DNA of 64,000 bases from Labilibaculum sp. (GTDB lineage Bacteria; Bacteroidota; Bacteroidia; Bacteroidales; Marinifilaceae): NCBI GenBank assembly GCA_016342745.1, contig JAEINT010000002.1:248001-312000 (forward strand), read 5' to 3'. Below are positions 28,496 through 37,432 of the stretch, one piece after another. The translations under genes and the position numbers were made by a program. The notes beneath the pieces are model-generated. The model made no database searches. It was not told where the DNA came from and saw only the letters and a list, made by a program, of their open reading frames with translations. Every line of letters begins with the position of its first letter. The first letter of the stretch is position 1.

Positions 28496-28527
28496 ATGTG
28501 AAATATATCACTTTTGGTATTTCACAT
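28496..28527. promoter_or_regulatory. Inverted repeat, candidate operator
   Basis: ATGTGAAATA (28496-28505) and TATTTCACAT (28518-28527) are perfect 10-base arms separated by 12 bases. The TGTGA/TCACA half-sites recall CRP/FNR-type operators, but the spacing is wider than the usual six to eight. It lies between the divergent barrel and acyltransferase genes. The rest of 28334-28741 shows nothing else. Confidence 0.4.
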
Positions 28528-28741
28528 AGTATTTTCTCAGATCAATGTGTTGATTGTATATTATTGTTTACTTTATTATGTATTTAAAGTGCGTTTATGT
28601 ATAGTTAAAGTATTTAAGGATCTGTTCGCCGAATAGATATGGGCAATCTTAAAAAGTACAGGTATCATTCAATTATCACCCTAAAAAGAAGTTAACAGCA
28701 TAGAATTTGAACTTGATTTGGTGAATCAGAATAATAAATCT

Positions 28742-28749
28742 TATTTTTG
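28742..28749 (+). promoter_or_regulatory. -7 element TATTTTTG of the acyltransferase gene
   Basis: Matches TANNTTTG. A TTG-start frame at 28747 would begin inside this element, so the ATG at 28849 is favoured. Confidence 0.5.
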
Positions 28750-28848
28750 GAATCAATTAGTAAAAGGTTGAATTTTAGAATTTGCAAATTCAATGAAACC
28801 TTATTGTCCAATAATTCATACAATCAAAATCAAATCACGATTCAAAAA

Positions 28849-29604
28849 ATGAATATTTTAATATTTCCAATCAGATTTTTATACAAAGTATATTTCTTCC
28901 TTTATTTTGCGTTTACACTGATGTTGTTTTACCCAATATTTAAGTTTTTGCTATCGAAAAAGGAACGATTCCCAAGAGCTTTCAAGGTGATTAAAGTATA
29001 TGCAAAAGTTTGGCTTTACGGATCAGGAATATTTATGAGAGTTAAGGGGAGAGAGAATATTATTACTGATCAGCCTTTCTTGATTTGCTCTAATCATAGT
29101 TCTTTTATCGATCCAGCAACTTTGTACATTATTTTTGAGCAGTACTTTGTTTTTACAGGTAAGCAGGAAATTGAAAAATGGCCCTTATTTCATATTTTTT
29201 ATACTTCGGGAATGAATATTTTAGTGGATAGACACAATAGGCTAGGGGCATTGAAAAGTTTTAAGAAAATGATGGACGTAATAAAGGAAGGTAATCCGTT
29301 GGTAATATTGCCAGAAGGAACGATTCCTCAAAATGCGCCAAACTTGGGTGAATTTAAACCAGGAGCTGTATCTATAGCTATTCAAATGGGAATTCCGATT
29401 TTGCCAATTACACAAACGACCAATTGGAAAAGACTGCAACGAGGAACTATGTTTAAAGGAAATGCCAGTCCTGGATTTGCAGATGTTATCATACACCCAA
29501 TAATTCCAACTACTGGCTTAAAAAAGGAAGATACAGAAGCTTTATCCGCAAAATTACGTGCCGTAATTAACAAGCCTTTGCAGGATAAATATGGTATTGA
29601 ATAA
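28849..29604 (+). CDS. 1-acyl-sn-glycerol-3-phosphate acyltransferase (PlsC family)
   Basis: 251 residues from ATG 28849. One or two N-terminal membrane segments, then the acyltransferase motifs NHSSFIDPAT (HxxxxD), PEGTIPQNAP (EGT) and FKPGAVSIAIQMGIPILPI. Transfers an acyl chain to lysophosphatidate or a related lipid at the inner membrane. A TTG-initiated frame from 28747 would add 34 residues with no family support. Confidence 0.88.
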   Translation: MNILIFPIRFLYKVYFFLYFAFTLMLFYPIFKFLLSKKERFPRAFKVIKVYAKVWLYGSGIFMRVKGRENIITDQPFLICSNHSSFIDPATLYIIFEQYFVFTGKQEIEKWPLFHIFYTSGMNILVDRHNRLGALKSFKKMMDVIKEGNPLVILPEGTIPQNAPNLGEFKPGAVSIAIQMGIPILPITQTTNWKRLQRGTMFKGNASPGFADVIIHPIIPTTGLKKEDTEALSAKLRAVINKPLQDKYGIE

Positions 29605-29615
29605 TAATAGGTATT

Positions 29616-31988
29616 TTATTTTTCCATTAATCGATATGGAATGGTAAAGTAGAATTGTGAACCAATGTCTTTCTTAGATTCCATCCATATTTTTCCACCA
29701 AGTAACTCAGTGTAAGCCTTTGCAATTGATAAACCAAGACCTGATCCTTCAATTGCCTTGGTACTTTCCAGTTCAACTTGTCTGAAGCGTTCGAATATGA
29801 TTTTTTGCTGTTCTTCAGGAATACCAATACCTGTGTCTTTAACATAGAATTCTAGTTCATCCTCATTTTTAGTATAGCCAAAATCAATCATTCCTGAATT
29901 GGTATACTTAATGGCATTTTTGATCAGGTTGGTTAAAATTGAATCCAACATTGATTTATCTAGTAAAATTAAGGCCTCACTAGATGATAAACCAAATTTA
30001 TAATTTAATTCAATTCCTTTCACATCTGCTTCAGGCAAGAAAAAAGAGTAATAATATTTAATGATTTCGTTGATATTGGTTTCATGATAAATTGGTGTGA
30101 TTTGCTTGGTTTCAATTTTTGAAACTTCAATGATATCATTAATGGTAGACAACATTCGATCTCCACTTTTCATGATTAAATCAACGTAACGTTGATGCTT
30201 TTCACCACTAAGTTGTGGAGTTTGTAATAAATCAGCAAAACCCATGATACCATTCATTGGTGTTCGAATCTCATGGCTCATGTTTGCAAGAAAAGCTGTT
30301 TTAAGTTTTTCGTTTTCTTCAGCTTTTTCCAAAGCTTTTTTTAATTTTCTTTCATATTCTTTTTGCTCTGTTACATCTGCAAAATTTATTAAGAAATCTT
30401 CGCCAAGAACAATTCCTGAAACAGACATTTCTTTATAATCACCATTTTTACATTTGATTTTGTAAATATCGGTTGGGATATCTGTATTGTGTTTTAAACA
30501 ATATTCAAGAGCATTTTCCCAATTGTTAACAACCCATTCACGATACTCTAAATCGGGGTATACCAAATCATTCCACCGTTCTATTGTTGGTATTTCTTCA
30601 ATTGTGTACCCAAATTTTTCAACGAAACGGTTGTTGATGTATTTTATTTCAAGGGTTTTAGAATCTAATAAACCTAATGGAATAGGAACAGATTGTACTA
30701 AGTTTTTAAATCGGGCTTCACTTTCTTTTAGTTCTTCTTCTGCCTTTATTCTGGCACTAATATCCTGAATAACACAATAAGTTTGTTTAAAACTACCATC
30801 AGGATGGCAACCCGTGCAGCCTTCTAACGAAATAAATATGTAATGGCCATTTTTATGCCTTAGTTTAAAATGGACATTTTGTACATAGCCTCTAGACTTA
30901 AGGGTAGGAAAATTTTTTACAAAATTATCTCGATAATCGGGATGAAGTAAATCGCCATAATTTTTACCAATTACTTCTTCTTTTTCATACCCTAATAGAT
31001 TAAGCCAAGTCTGGTTTACGTCTATAAAATCTCCATTTGTATCTAAAGAATGATAGCCTAATGGCGCATGATCGTAAAGAGTTTTGTATTTTTCTTCGCT
31101 TTGCTGTAAAGCGTGATCGTTAAAAAAGCGTACGATTGCATCTGATAACCTACGGCTGACATCGAGAAGTAATTTTTGTTCCAATTCTGTCCATTTACGG
31201 TCATAAGAACATTGATGAACGCCTAATAAATATGGATTGGCACCAATACTCGACATTGGAACAATGAGCTCAGAATAAGCATTAGAATCCTTATCATTTT
31301 CAAAATTTGAGGCTAAGAATACTTCAGGTTTGTTCGCTTTTATTTTATCATGAATTTCCTGACTGTGCGATAGTGCGATACCTTCATTTTGATTTGTAAA
31401 AATCCTTTGGGTTTGATTACGAACGATTTCAAAAGGTCGAATTTTGTATTGATCGTTTAACTCTTGCGAGGAAATAAGAAAAGTACGATCTGATTCAAAA
31501 ACTTCTTGTAACAAATTCAATACATCCGTAAGCATTTCTTCAATGTCTTTAGCTTGCTCTAGTAGGTAATGAATTTTCTCTAGGGTATCGATATAAGAAA
31601 AAAGATTTGCTTTGTCTTGTTCATGTTCAGTGATGTCACGAGCAATACCTAGGACAAGTTGCTCCCCATTTTCCTCTAGTAATGAAAGGCTCATTTCAAT
31701 GGGAAATACTTGTCCATCTTTTCGTTGATGTTTAGAGAATAGCTTTACATATTTTTCAATTACTAGCTTCTTGAAAAAATCTGCTATTACATCTGGTGAT
31801 TGAAACTCAGGGTTAATGTCTGGAACAGAGAGGTTTAGTAGATCCTCTTTTTTGTAATTTAATCCTGTACAAGCAGAATTATTTGCTTCAATAATTTTAC
31901 CCTTTTGATCAAACAAAAACATAGCATCTCCAGAGTTTAAAACAAGAGATTTGTACAATTCAGATTTCGTTTGGTTTTGCATAGTCAT
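29616..31988 (-). CDS. Soluble multi-PAS/GAF sensor histidine kinase
   Basis: 790 residues with no membrane segment, so cytoplasmic. Order: PAS (about 10-130), GAF-like region (about 145-290, CxxD-rich), PAS (about 300-420), PAS (about 430-550), then HisKA with FLANMSHEIRTPMNGIMGF and HATPase motifs (LIKNAIKYTNSG, DTGIGIPEEQQ, GSGLGLSIAKAY). Two Cys in EGCTGCHPDG within the second PAS could bind a cofactor or metal, but this is speculative. No response regulator is next to it, so it is an orphan kinase. Confidence 0.9.
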   Translation of the reverse strand: MTMQNQTKSELYKSLVLNSGDAMFLFDQKGKIIEANNSACTGLNYKKEDLLNLSVPDINPEFQSPDVIADFFKKLVIEKYVKLFSKHQRKDGQVFPIEMSLSLLEENGEQLVLGIARDITEHEQDKANLFSYIDTLEKIHYLLEQAKDIEEMLTDVLNLLQEVFESDRTFLISSQELNDQYKIRPFEIVRNQTQRIFTNQNEGIALSHSQEIHDKIKANKPEVFLASNFENDKDSNAYSELIVPMSSIGANPYLLGVHQCSYDRKWTELEQKLLLDVSRRLSDAIVRFFNDHALQQSEEKYKTLYDHAPLGYHSLDTNGDFIDVNQTWLNLLGYEKEEVIGKNYGDLLHPDYRDNFVKNFPTLKSRGYVQNVHFKLRHKNGHYIFISLEGCTGCHPDGSFKQTYCVIQDISARIKAEEELKESEARFKNLVQSVPIPLGLLDSKTLEIKYINNRFVEKFGYTIEEIPTIERWNDLVYPDLEYREWVVNNWENALEYCLKHNTDIPTDIYKIKCKNGDYKEMSVSGIVLGEDFLINFADVTEQKEYERKLKKALEKAEENEKLKTAFLANMSHEIRTPMNGIMGFADLLQTPQLSGEKHQRYVDLIMKSGDRMLSTINDIIEVSKIETKQITPIYHETNINEIIKYYYSFFLPEADVKGIELNYKFGLSSSEALILLDKSMLDSILTNLIKNAIKYTNSGMIDFGYTKNEDELEFYVKDTGIGIPEEQQKIIFERFRQVELESTKAIEGSGLGLSIAKAYTELLGGKIWMESKKDIGSQFYFTIPYRLMEK

Positions 31989-32121
31989 AGGTTATTGCAT
32001 TAGGGCTTGGTATTCTCTCTTTAAATATAGCAAAATAGGTGTCGGATGAAAAATTATCGAGTCAATTTTGAGTCTGATTTTGCGTATGTTGATTGATTTT
32101 AAGTAGTGAGTTTAAGATTAA

Positions 32122-33195
32122 TTAATATTCTAAAGCAACTTCCTTTCCATCAATTACTCTAAAGGCACCTTCGGCAAGGGCTTCCATTTCATTTTCGCCA
32201 GGATAAACAAAGAAATTGGTTAGATCTTTTACATATTCTTTCAGATCTGAAAGAAATCGATCCGAATAGGCAATGCCTCCAGTTATGATAACTCCATTCG
32301 CCTTGCATTTTAGGGCAACATGGTAAGCACCAATTTCTTTTGCAATTTGGTATACAAAAGCATCGTAAACCAATTGTGCTTTTTTATTTCCACCATCAAT
32401 TAGGGTAAAAACATCACGTAAATCATCAACACCCAAATAGGCTTTTAGCCCACTGTTTTTACTTAACAAACTTTCCACCTCATTTCTTGGCATGGAGTAA
32501 CACAAATCCATAACTCCACGACTCGGCAATGCGCCAGCTCGGTTAGGGGAGAAGGGGCCCATTCCCATAAGCGCATCGTTTACATCAACAATTTTACCAC
32601 CATCCACAGCAGCAATTGAAATTCCACCACCCAAATGCGCAATCACATATTTTGCATCATTAAAATGGATACTTTGTTGCTTTGCGATCTTGCGAGCAGT
32701 CATTTTCATGTTTAAAGGATGGCCTCTTCGGTTGCGTTGAATGCTTGGAACACCCGATAGAACGGCTTTTTCTGCAATATTACCTGCCGAAACAGGATCT
32801 ACCGTATAACTTTCGTTTAACTTGTAATAAGTTGCTAATTTGTTGGCTAACATGCTGCCCAAATTCGATGCATGATCGCCATAAGTTCCATTTTTGGCAT
32901 CGTGTAGAAATTCTTCATTAATACGATAGGTTCCACCATCAAGTGGTTTCACAATTCCACCTCGGCCAACGATTCCAACAATTTCAAGATCTTTTTCAGA
33001 TAGCATTTTGTCTAATCCAGCTTCTACAACTGCATATCGGTAATCAAATTGGTCGGTAACTTTCGAGAATTGATCTAAATCAATCTGCGAATGGCGAATA
33101 ATATGTTCAGAAACAAGTTCTGATCTATTGTATAAGGCGACTTTTGTAGATGTTGATCCTGGGTTAATAACGATCACTATTTGTTTAGAATTCAT
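32122..33195 (-). CDS. buk: Butyrate kinase
   Basis: 357 residues from the ATG at 33195; an earlier ATG at 33231 adds 12 residues that the family lacks. Acetokinase-family enzyme that interconverts butyryl-phosphate and butyrate with ATP, or acts on related branched acids. The start VIVINPGSTSTKVALYNR, then GRGGIVKPLDGGTYRI and AHLGGGISIAAVDGGKIVDV fit Buk rather than acetate kinase. Phosphate butyryltransferase, normally its neighbour, is absent here. Confidence 0.92.
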   Translation of the reverse strand: MNSKQIVIVINPGSTSTKVALYNRSELVSEHIIRHSQIDLDQFSKVTDQFDYRYAVVEAGLDKMLSEKDLEIVGIVGRGGIVKPLDGGTYRINEEFLHDAKNGTYGDHASNLGSMLANKLATYYKLNESYTVDPVSAGNIAEKAVLSGVPSIQRNRRGHPLNMKMTARKIAKQQSIHFNDAKYVIAHLGGGISIAAVDGGKIVDVNDALMGMGPFSPNRAGALPSRGVMDLCYSMPRNEVESLLSKNSGLKAYLGVDDLRDVFTLIDGGNKKAQLVYDAFVYQIAKEIGAYHVALKCKANGVIITGGIAYSDRFLSDLKEYVKDLTNFFVYPGENEMEALAEGAFRVIDGKEVALEY

Positions 33196-33340
33196 AGGTG
33201 CTTCATTTGTTTTAGAGACTTGAAAATACAAAAAGTTTTTCAGCTTGAAACATTCGGTTTTTAAATAAAATTTAGAATGTCAAACCAATTGAATCTTGCA
33301 CCTAGAATTAGTAATGAGAATGATATATGCTAAAAAAAGA

Positions 33341-33348
33341 TATCTTTG
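33341..33348 (+). promoter_or_regulatory. -7 element TATCTTTG of hemN
   Basis: Perfect TANNTTTG; predicted start near 33355 and ATG at 33380. Confidence 0.55.
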
Positions 33349-33379
33349 TATGGTATTAATCCGTTAAGGAAAATTCGTT

Positions 33380-34744
33380 ATGGACAGAGAATCATTAATC
33401 AACAAATATAATGTACCAGTACCAAGGTACACTAGTTATCCAACAGTTCCGTTTTGGGGAAATGAGCGACCAGATGTAAAACAGTGGTTGAAGGTGGTAA
33501 AAAGAACATTTGATGAATCGAATGAGGCAAAAGGAATTAGTGTTTACGTACACTTACCGTATTGCGAACGACTTTGCACTTACTGTGCTTGTACAAAAGT
33601 GATTACGCGTAATCATGGAGTAGAAGAGCAATACATTGATGCTGTTTTGCAAGAATGGCAAATTTATCTGAACACTTTTAAAGAGCAACCAATTTTGAGA
33701 GAGTTGCATTTGGGAGGTGGAACGCCAACATTTTTCAGCCCTGAAAACCTAAAAAGACTGATTAATGGAATTAAAGAAAATGCAAAACTTCATCCTGAGC
33801 ACGAGTTCAGTTTCGAAGGGCATCCTAACAATACCACAAGAGATCATTTACAAGCATTATACGACGTTGGATTTAGAAGAGTGAGCTATGGCGTTCAGGA
33901 TTTTGATCCAGAGGTACAGAGGGTGATTAATCGTAAGCAAAGTTTTGAAACGGTTAAAGAAGTTACCATTGCAGCAAGAGAGATTGGCTATCATTCGGTA
34001 AATTTCGATTTGATTTATGGTTTGCCAAAGCAAGAATTGAGCTCGATTAATGATACTTTTGAAAAAGTATCGGAATTGAAACCGGACCGAATTGCATACT
34101 ATTCGTACGCTCATGTGCCATGGAAAACAAAAGGACAACGAATGTTTACCGACGCGGATATTCCTGATAGTGCAGAAAAACGTGAATTGTATGAGTTAGG
34201 AAAAGAAAAATTGGCTGAATTGGGTTACGATGATGTGGGAATGGATCATTTTTCTTTGCCACATGATGAATTGTTTATTGCTCGTGAAGCTAATCGACTG
34301 CACCGTAATTTTATGGGATACAATACTTCTCATACCGAATTGTTAATTGGTTTGGGTGCTTCATCTATTTCTGACGCGAAGTATGCTTATTCACAAAATC
34401 CGAAGGAGATAAATTTGTATGAGAAAGCTTGTGCAAAGGGCGAATTAGACCTTGTAAAAGGATATTTTTTGACTGATGAGGATTTAATCGTAAAACAGGC
34501 AATATTGGATATTACTTGCCGTAGAGAGCTTTCTTTTGAAGGGGAATTGAAAAAATATTTACCAACAGGAATTAAGGCAGAACTGCAAGTGATGCACGAT
34601 GAGGGAATCATTGTATTAACCGATGATAAACTTGTGGTGACCGATTTAGGTATGATTTTCTTAAGAAACATAGCCAAACCATTCGATAACAAACTGCGCT
34701 ACTCGAAAAGTGGAGAAGGGAATATGTTCTCGAAAGCAATATAG
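33380..34744 (+). CDS. hemN: Oxygen-independent coproporphyrinogen III oxidase
   Basis: 454 residues. Radical SAM enzyme converting coproporphyrinogen III to protoporphyrinogen IX without oxygen. The cluster motif is complete, with Cys62, Cys66, Cys69 and the following Cys71 in YCERLCTYCAC. GGGTPTFFSPENLKRL and the C-terminal HemN domain are present. Length matches HemN (about 455) rather than the shorter HemW. The last codons and terminator occur again in decayed form at 41641-41762. Confidence 0.93.
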   Translation: MDRESLINKYNVPVPRYTSYPTVPFWGNERPDVKQWLKVVKRTFDESNEAKGISVYVHLPYCERLCTYCACTKVITRNHGVEEQYIDAVLQEWQIYLNTFKEQPILRELHLGGGTPTFFSPENLKRLINGIKENAKLHPEHEFSFEGHPNNTTRDHLQALYDVGFRRVSYGVQDFDPEVQRVINRKQSFETVKEVTIAAREIGYHSVNFDLIYGLPKQELSSINDTFEKVSELKPDRIAYYSYAHVPWKTKGQRMFTDADIPDSAEKRELYELGKEKLAELGYDDVGMDHFSLPHDELFIAREANRLHRNFMGYNTSHTELLIGLGASSISDAKYAYSQNPKEINLYEKACAKGELDLVKGYFLTDEDLIVKQAILDITCRRELSFEGELKKYLPTGIKAELQVMHDEGIIVLTDDKLVVTDLGMIFLRNIAKPFDNKLRYSKSGEGNMFSKAI

Positions 34745-34803
34745 ATATTAAATACTGATAAGATAGAAAAATCCGCTAGTCGTAAATGATTAGCGGATTT
34801 TTT
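34683..34803 (+). repeat. Left copy of a direct repeat: hemN 3' end plus terminator
   Basis: This segment, the last 20 codons of hemN and its terminator, is repeated at 41642-41762. Matching blocks include ATTCGATAA, AAGTGG.GAAGGGA.TATGTTCTCGAAAGC (with single mismatches), AGATAT and the terminator stem. The two copies flank the sugar-acid island. Confidence 0.7.
34767..34803 (+). terminator. hemN terminator
   Basis: AAAAATCCGCTA / TAGCGGATTTTT with a 12-base loop. The duplicated terminator at 41726 has the loop in inverted orientation. Confidence 0.85.
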
Positions 34804-34831
34804 ATAGCATTAAAAACAAAATCTTACCTAT

Positions 34832-35935
34832 TTATTTCTTGTACAAGAAATCATTTTTAGTGAAATAACCTTCATTTGACACGGCAGCATCACTTACAGA
34901 GATACTTGCTGTTTTAAACCAAACTTCAGCATAGTTTCCATCTTCATATTGTTTTTGAACATCACCGCCATGTGTTTCAGCACCCGAACACCAATTCTTA
35001 TTAACTTCAGGAGATTTCCCATTGGTTTGATTGTAACAGCCAAGTTTAAAGAAACATCCTTCACCAGTGTAGGCAATTTCGCGTTCCACACCGTCTTGAC
35101 CAATTGGGAAAAATAATGTTTGAGTTTGTTCAGGAATATCAGCCTTTGTAGCATATTCTGAAGCAATTATATTTTTTGTGAATGATTTGCTTTCATGCCC
35201 TTCACTTGTAAATTTCAAGTTCATAATCCCATCCTTAACCTCTATTTCATAAGTGAATTCTTCACCTAATGCAATACCATCTTTAGGTTCTTCTGGGTAG
35301 GTATTTTCTCCAGACCCGACAACAGATAAGTCATATCCCCAAACAGCTGTTGAATAATCCCATCTTCCAGAATTGTCATCACCCGCAGTATTGATTTCAT
35401 AATCCCAAAAAACTGAACCTTTGGTATGCCCAGGGAATTTCTTGTAAAATATTTTAAGCGGTTCGTTTTCAAACCCATCGGCACTATGAATCTGACCAAT
35501 AACTACTGCGTACGAAGCTGCCACTCGAGCATCGCCTGTTGCTGAAACATTCATTACTTTAAGTGTCGCAGTCAACTTATCATCAGCAGTTTCGGGATAC
35601 CATTTTTTTGTTTGAGCCAATTCGGTTCTTGTATTGTTTGACGATCCATGTGTATTGCCAGCGTTAGGTGCTTTATAAACAACCCAATTACTTTTGCCAT
35701 CATTTGCTGTGTAAAAGAAATCTTTATGCTCAAAGTTAATTGGTTTACCAGCGTTTGAACCATCACCTAAAATCAATTTCCAATGATCAAAAAAGGGAAT
35801 AACCTCACTTGCATAAACTGTTTTTTGCGCTTCTTCTTTGTTTGATTTTTTAGGAGTATTGGAACAGCTACTTAGCATTAGAAAAACACTAAGGATCATG
35901 AAGCTTGATAATGATGTGATAATTTTCTTATTCAT
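34832..35935 (-). CDS. Alginate lyase-like polysaccharide lyase (PL7 type) lipoprotein
   Basis: 367 residues. Lipobox LSSC with Cys24, so surface or periplasmic. PL7-type active-site motifs are visible: SSNNTRTELAQ (the R-T/S-E-L strand), VVIGQIHS (QIH) and CFFKLGCYNQTNG (the YFKAGxYxQ strand). These enzymes cut alginate by beta-elimination, giving unsaturated uronates. Last gene of the minus-strand island, 114 bases after the RbsD-like gene. Alginate as substrate is inferred from the motifs. Confidence 0.85.
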   Translation of the reverse strand: MNKKIITSLSSFMILSVFLMLSSCSNTPKKSNKEEAQKTVYASEVIPFFDHWKLILGDGSNAGKPINFEHKDFFYTANDGKSNWVVYKAPNAGNTHGSSNNTRTELAQTKKWYPETADDKLTATLKVMNVSATGDARVAASYAVVIGQIHSADGFENEPLKIFYKKFPGHTKGSVFWDYEINTAGDDNSGRWDYSTAVWGYDLSVVGSGENTYPEEPKDGIALGEEFTYEIEVKDGIMNLKFTSEGHESKSFTKNIIASEYATKADIPEQTQTLFFPIGQDGVEREIAYTGEGCFFKLGCYNQTNGKSPEVNKNWCSGAETHGGDVQKQYEDGNYAEVWFKTASISVSDAAVSNEGYFTKNDFLYKK

Positions 35936-36049
35936 TTTCTTTGTTGTTTAGTTTCAAAAAATTGTAATGATGAACATTAGCGTGTGTTCTAGTCAAGCTA
36001 ATGCTGTTCTAAATAGATTCTCACCTTTCAAAAAATGAAGGTTAGCTTA

Positions 36050-36484
36050 CTAAAAGTCACTTTCTTCTGCCATTTTTACTACACCAACAGTTAGAATCAA
36101 ATTTGCGAAGCGACGTTGTTCACCAGTTTGAATAATTAATGTGGTGGCAGGTTCTCTAATTTTGTCGTAGAAAGCCCAACGTTCCATTGTATCCCAACTT
36201 ACGTCTCCTAGCAATTTTTTATAAGCATCGTGTATTTCTGCATTGGCTTCAGCAGGCTTTTCCATAACAATTGCACCTTGAACAGGACAAACTTCCAGTA
36301 TTCCTTCAAGAACAGTGAGAGCATCCAATAATCCCGGACGAAAATTGAGGTGTACGGTGGTAGAGTTAGGTCCTGTCATGGCACCAACAGGTAAATTACC
36401 ATCTGCAATAACAACTTGTGCAAAATGGCCAGAACGCGCAAGCGCTTCCATAATTGTTGGGTGTATTACCGGAGTTTTTAGCAT
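36050..36484 (-). CDS. RbsD/FucU family sugar mutarotase-like protein
   Basis: 144 residues from ATG 36484; a 12-residue upstream extension (ATG 36520) is not supported by the family. Motifs HPTIMEALARSGHFAQVVIADGNLP and TVHLNFRPG are characteristic. Family members interconvert sugar anomers or pyranose/furanose forms in the cytoplasm. In this operon the substrate is likely a sugar acid or unsaturated sugar product, but which one is not known. Confidence 0.87.
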   Translation of the reverse strand: MLKTPVIHPTIMEALARSGHFAQVVIADGNLPVGAMTGPNSTTVHLNFRPGLLDALTVLEGILEVCPVQGAIVMEKPAEANAEIHDAYKKLLGDVSWDTMERWAFYDKIREPATTLIIQTGEQRRFANLILTVGVVKMAEESDF

Positions 36485-36565
36485 AGATTTATTCTTGAAA
36501 ATTGGATTGGGATAAAACACAAGGAGCTAAATAGTTCCTTGTGCTTTCTATATTGTAATGACTAA

Positions 36566-37333
36566 TTACATATTGTAAACACCACCATTGATGTCGAGAG
36601 TAGCACCGGTAATAAAGCCGTCGTATTCAGATGCTAGATATAAAACCGCTCTTGCTACGTCATCTGCGTTACCTGCTCGTTGAATTGGAATACCAGCAGT
36701 TGTTGCATCCGCCGATTCTTTTGTTGTATGCGTGTTGTGAAATGAAGTTCCTAGGATAAGACCCGGAGCAACGGCGTTGACCCTTGTGCCTTGAGGTCCC
36801 AATTCTGCTGATAGCGCTCGTGTAAAGGTTAGGATCGCTCCTTTGCTGGTAGAGTAAACCAGTGAGCCTGGGTGACCACCTTTACGACCAGCAAGTGATG
36901 CCAAATTGACAATACTACTGTTGTCATTCTTTGCTAGATAAGAAGATGCAGCTCGCGTTACGAACATCATGGATGTAAGGTTTATATCCATTACCTTGTG
37001 CCAAAATTCAGCTTCCATTTCGTTCAACATTCTACGTGCAACAAGTGAACCTGCGTTATTAATCAGGATATCCAGACCACCAAACTCTTCTACTGTTTTA
37101 GCGACCATTGCATTTGCATCGTCTTCATTTGTTAAGTCTCCGCTTATGGCAATCGCTTTTTGTCCTTTGCTTGTTGCGTATTCTACCAATTGGTTTGCGG
37201 TATCAGCACTGGAAAAATAGTGGATGGCAACATGGGCACCACAATCAATAAAGTGTTTTGTGATTGATTCTCCAATACCTTGAGCACCGGCGGTGATTAG
37301 TACATTTTTGCCAATTAGTTTGTTATTATCCAT
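36566..37333 (-). CDS. Short-chain dehydrogenase/reductase
   Basis: 255 residues, classical SDR: cofactor motif TAGAQGIGESI, NNAGS, catalytic Ser in VNLASLAGRKG and YSTSKG (Tyr-Lys), and the C-terminal FITGATLDINGGVYNM. Context offers two roles: an uronate (DEH) reductase for alginate breakdown, as known for SDRs in alginate clusters, or a keto-gluconate reductase feeding the gluconokinase upstream. The sequence does not decide. 81 bases before the RbsD-like ATG. Confidence 0.88.
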   Translation of the reverse strand: MDNNKLIGKNVLITAGAQGIGESITKHFIDCGAHVAIHYFSSADTANQLVEYATSKGQKAIAISGDLTNEDDANAMVAKTVEEFGGLDILINNAGSLVARRMLNEMEAEFWHKVMDINLTSMMFVTRAASSYLAKNDNSSIVNLASLAGRKGGHPGSLVYSTSKGAILTFTRALSAELGPQGTRVNAVAPGLILGTSFHNTHTTKESADATTAGIPIQRAGNADDVARAVLYLASEYDGFITGATLDINGGVYNM

Positions 37334-37432
37334 GATATCTTAAATTTATTGAGTTAATAGTTATGATGAAATTTGTATAGTCGACTTTCTGTTATTCTTG
37401 CGTAGTACTTTGAATTATAGTGATTAAATAGA

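Noticed and set aside
28747-28848. TTG start for the PlsC-type acyltransferase
   Set aside because: The TTG is inside the -7 element, so it would not be transcribed from that promoter.
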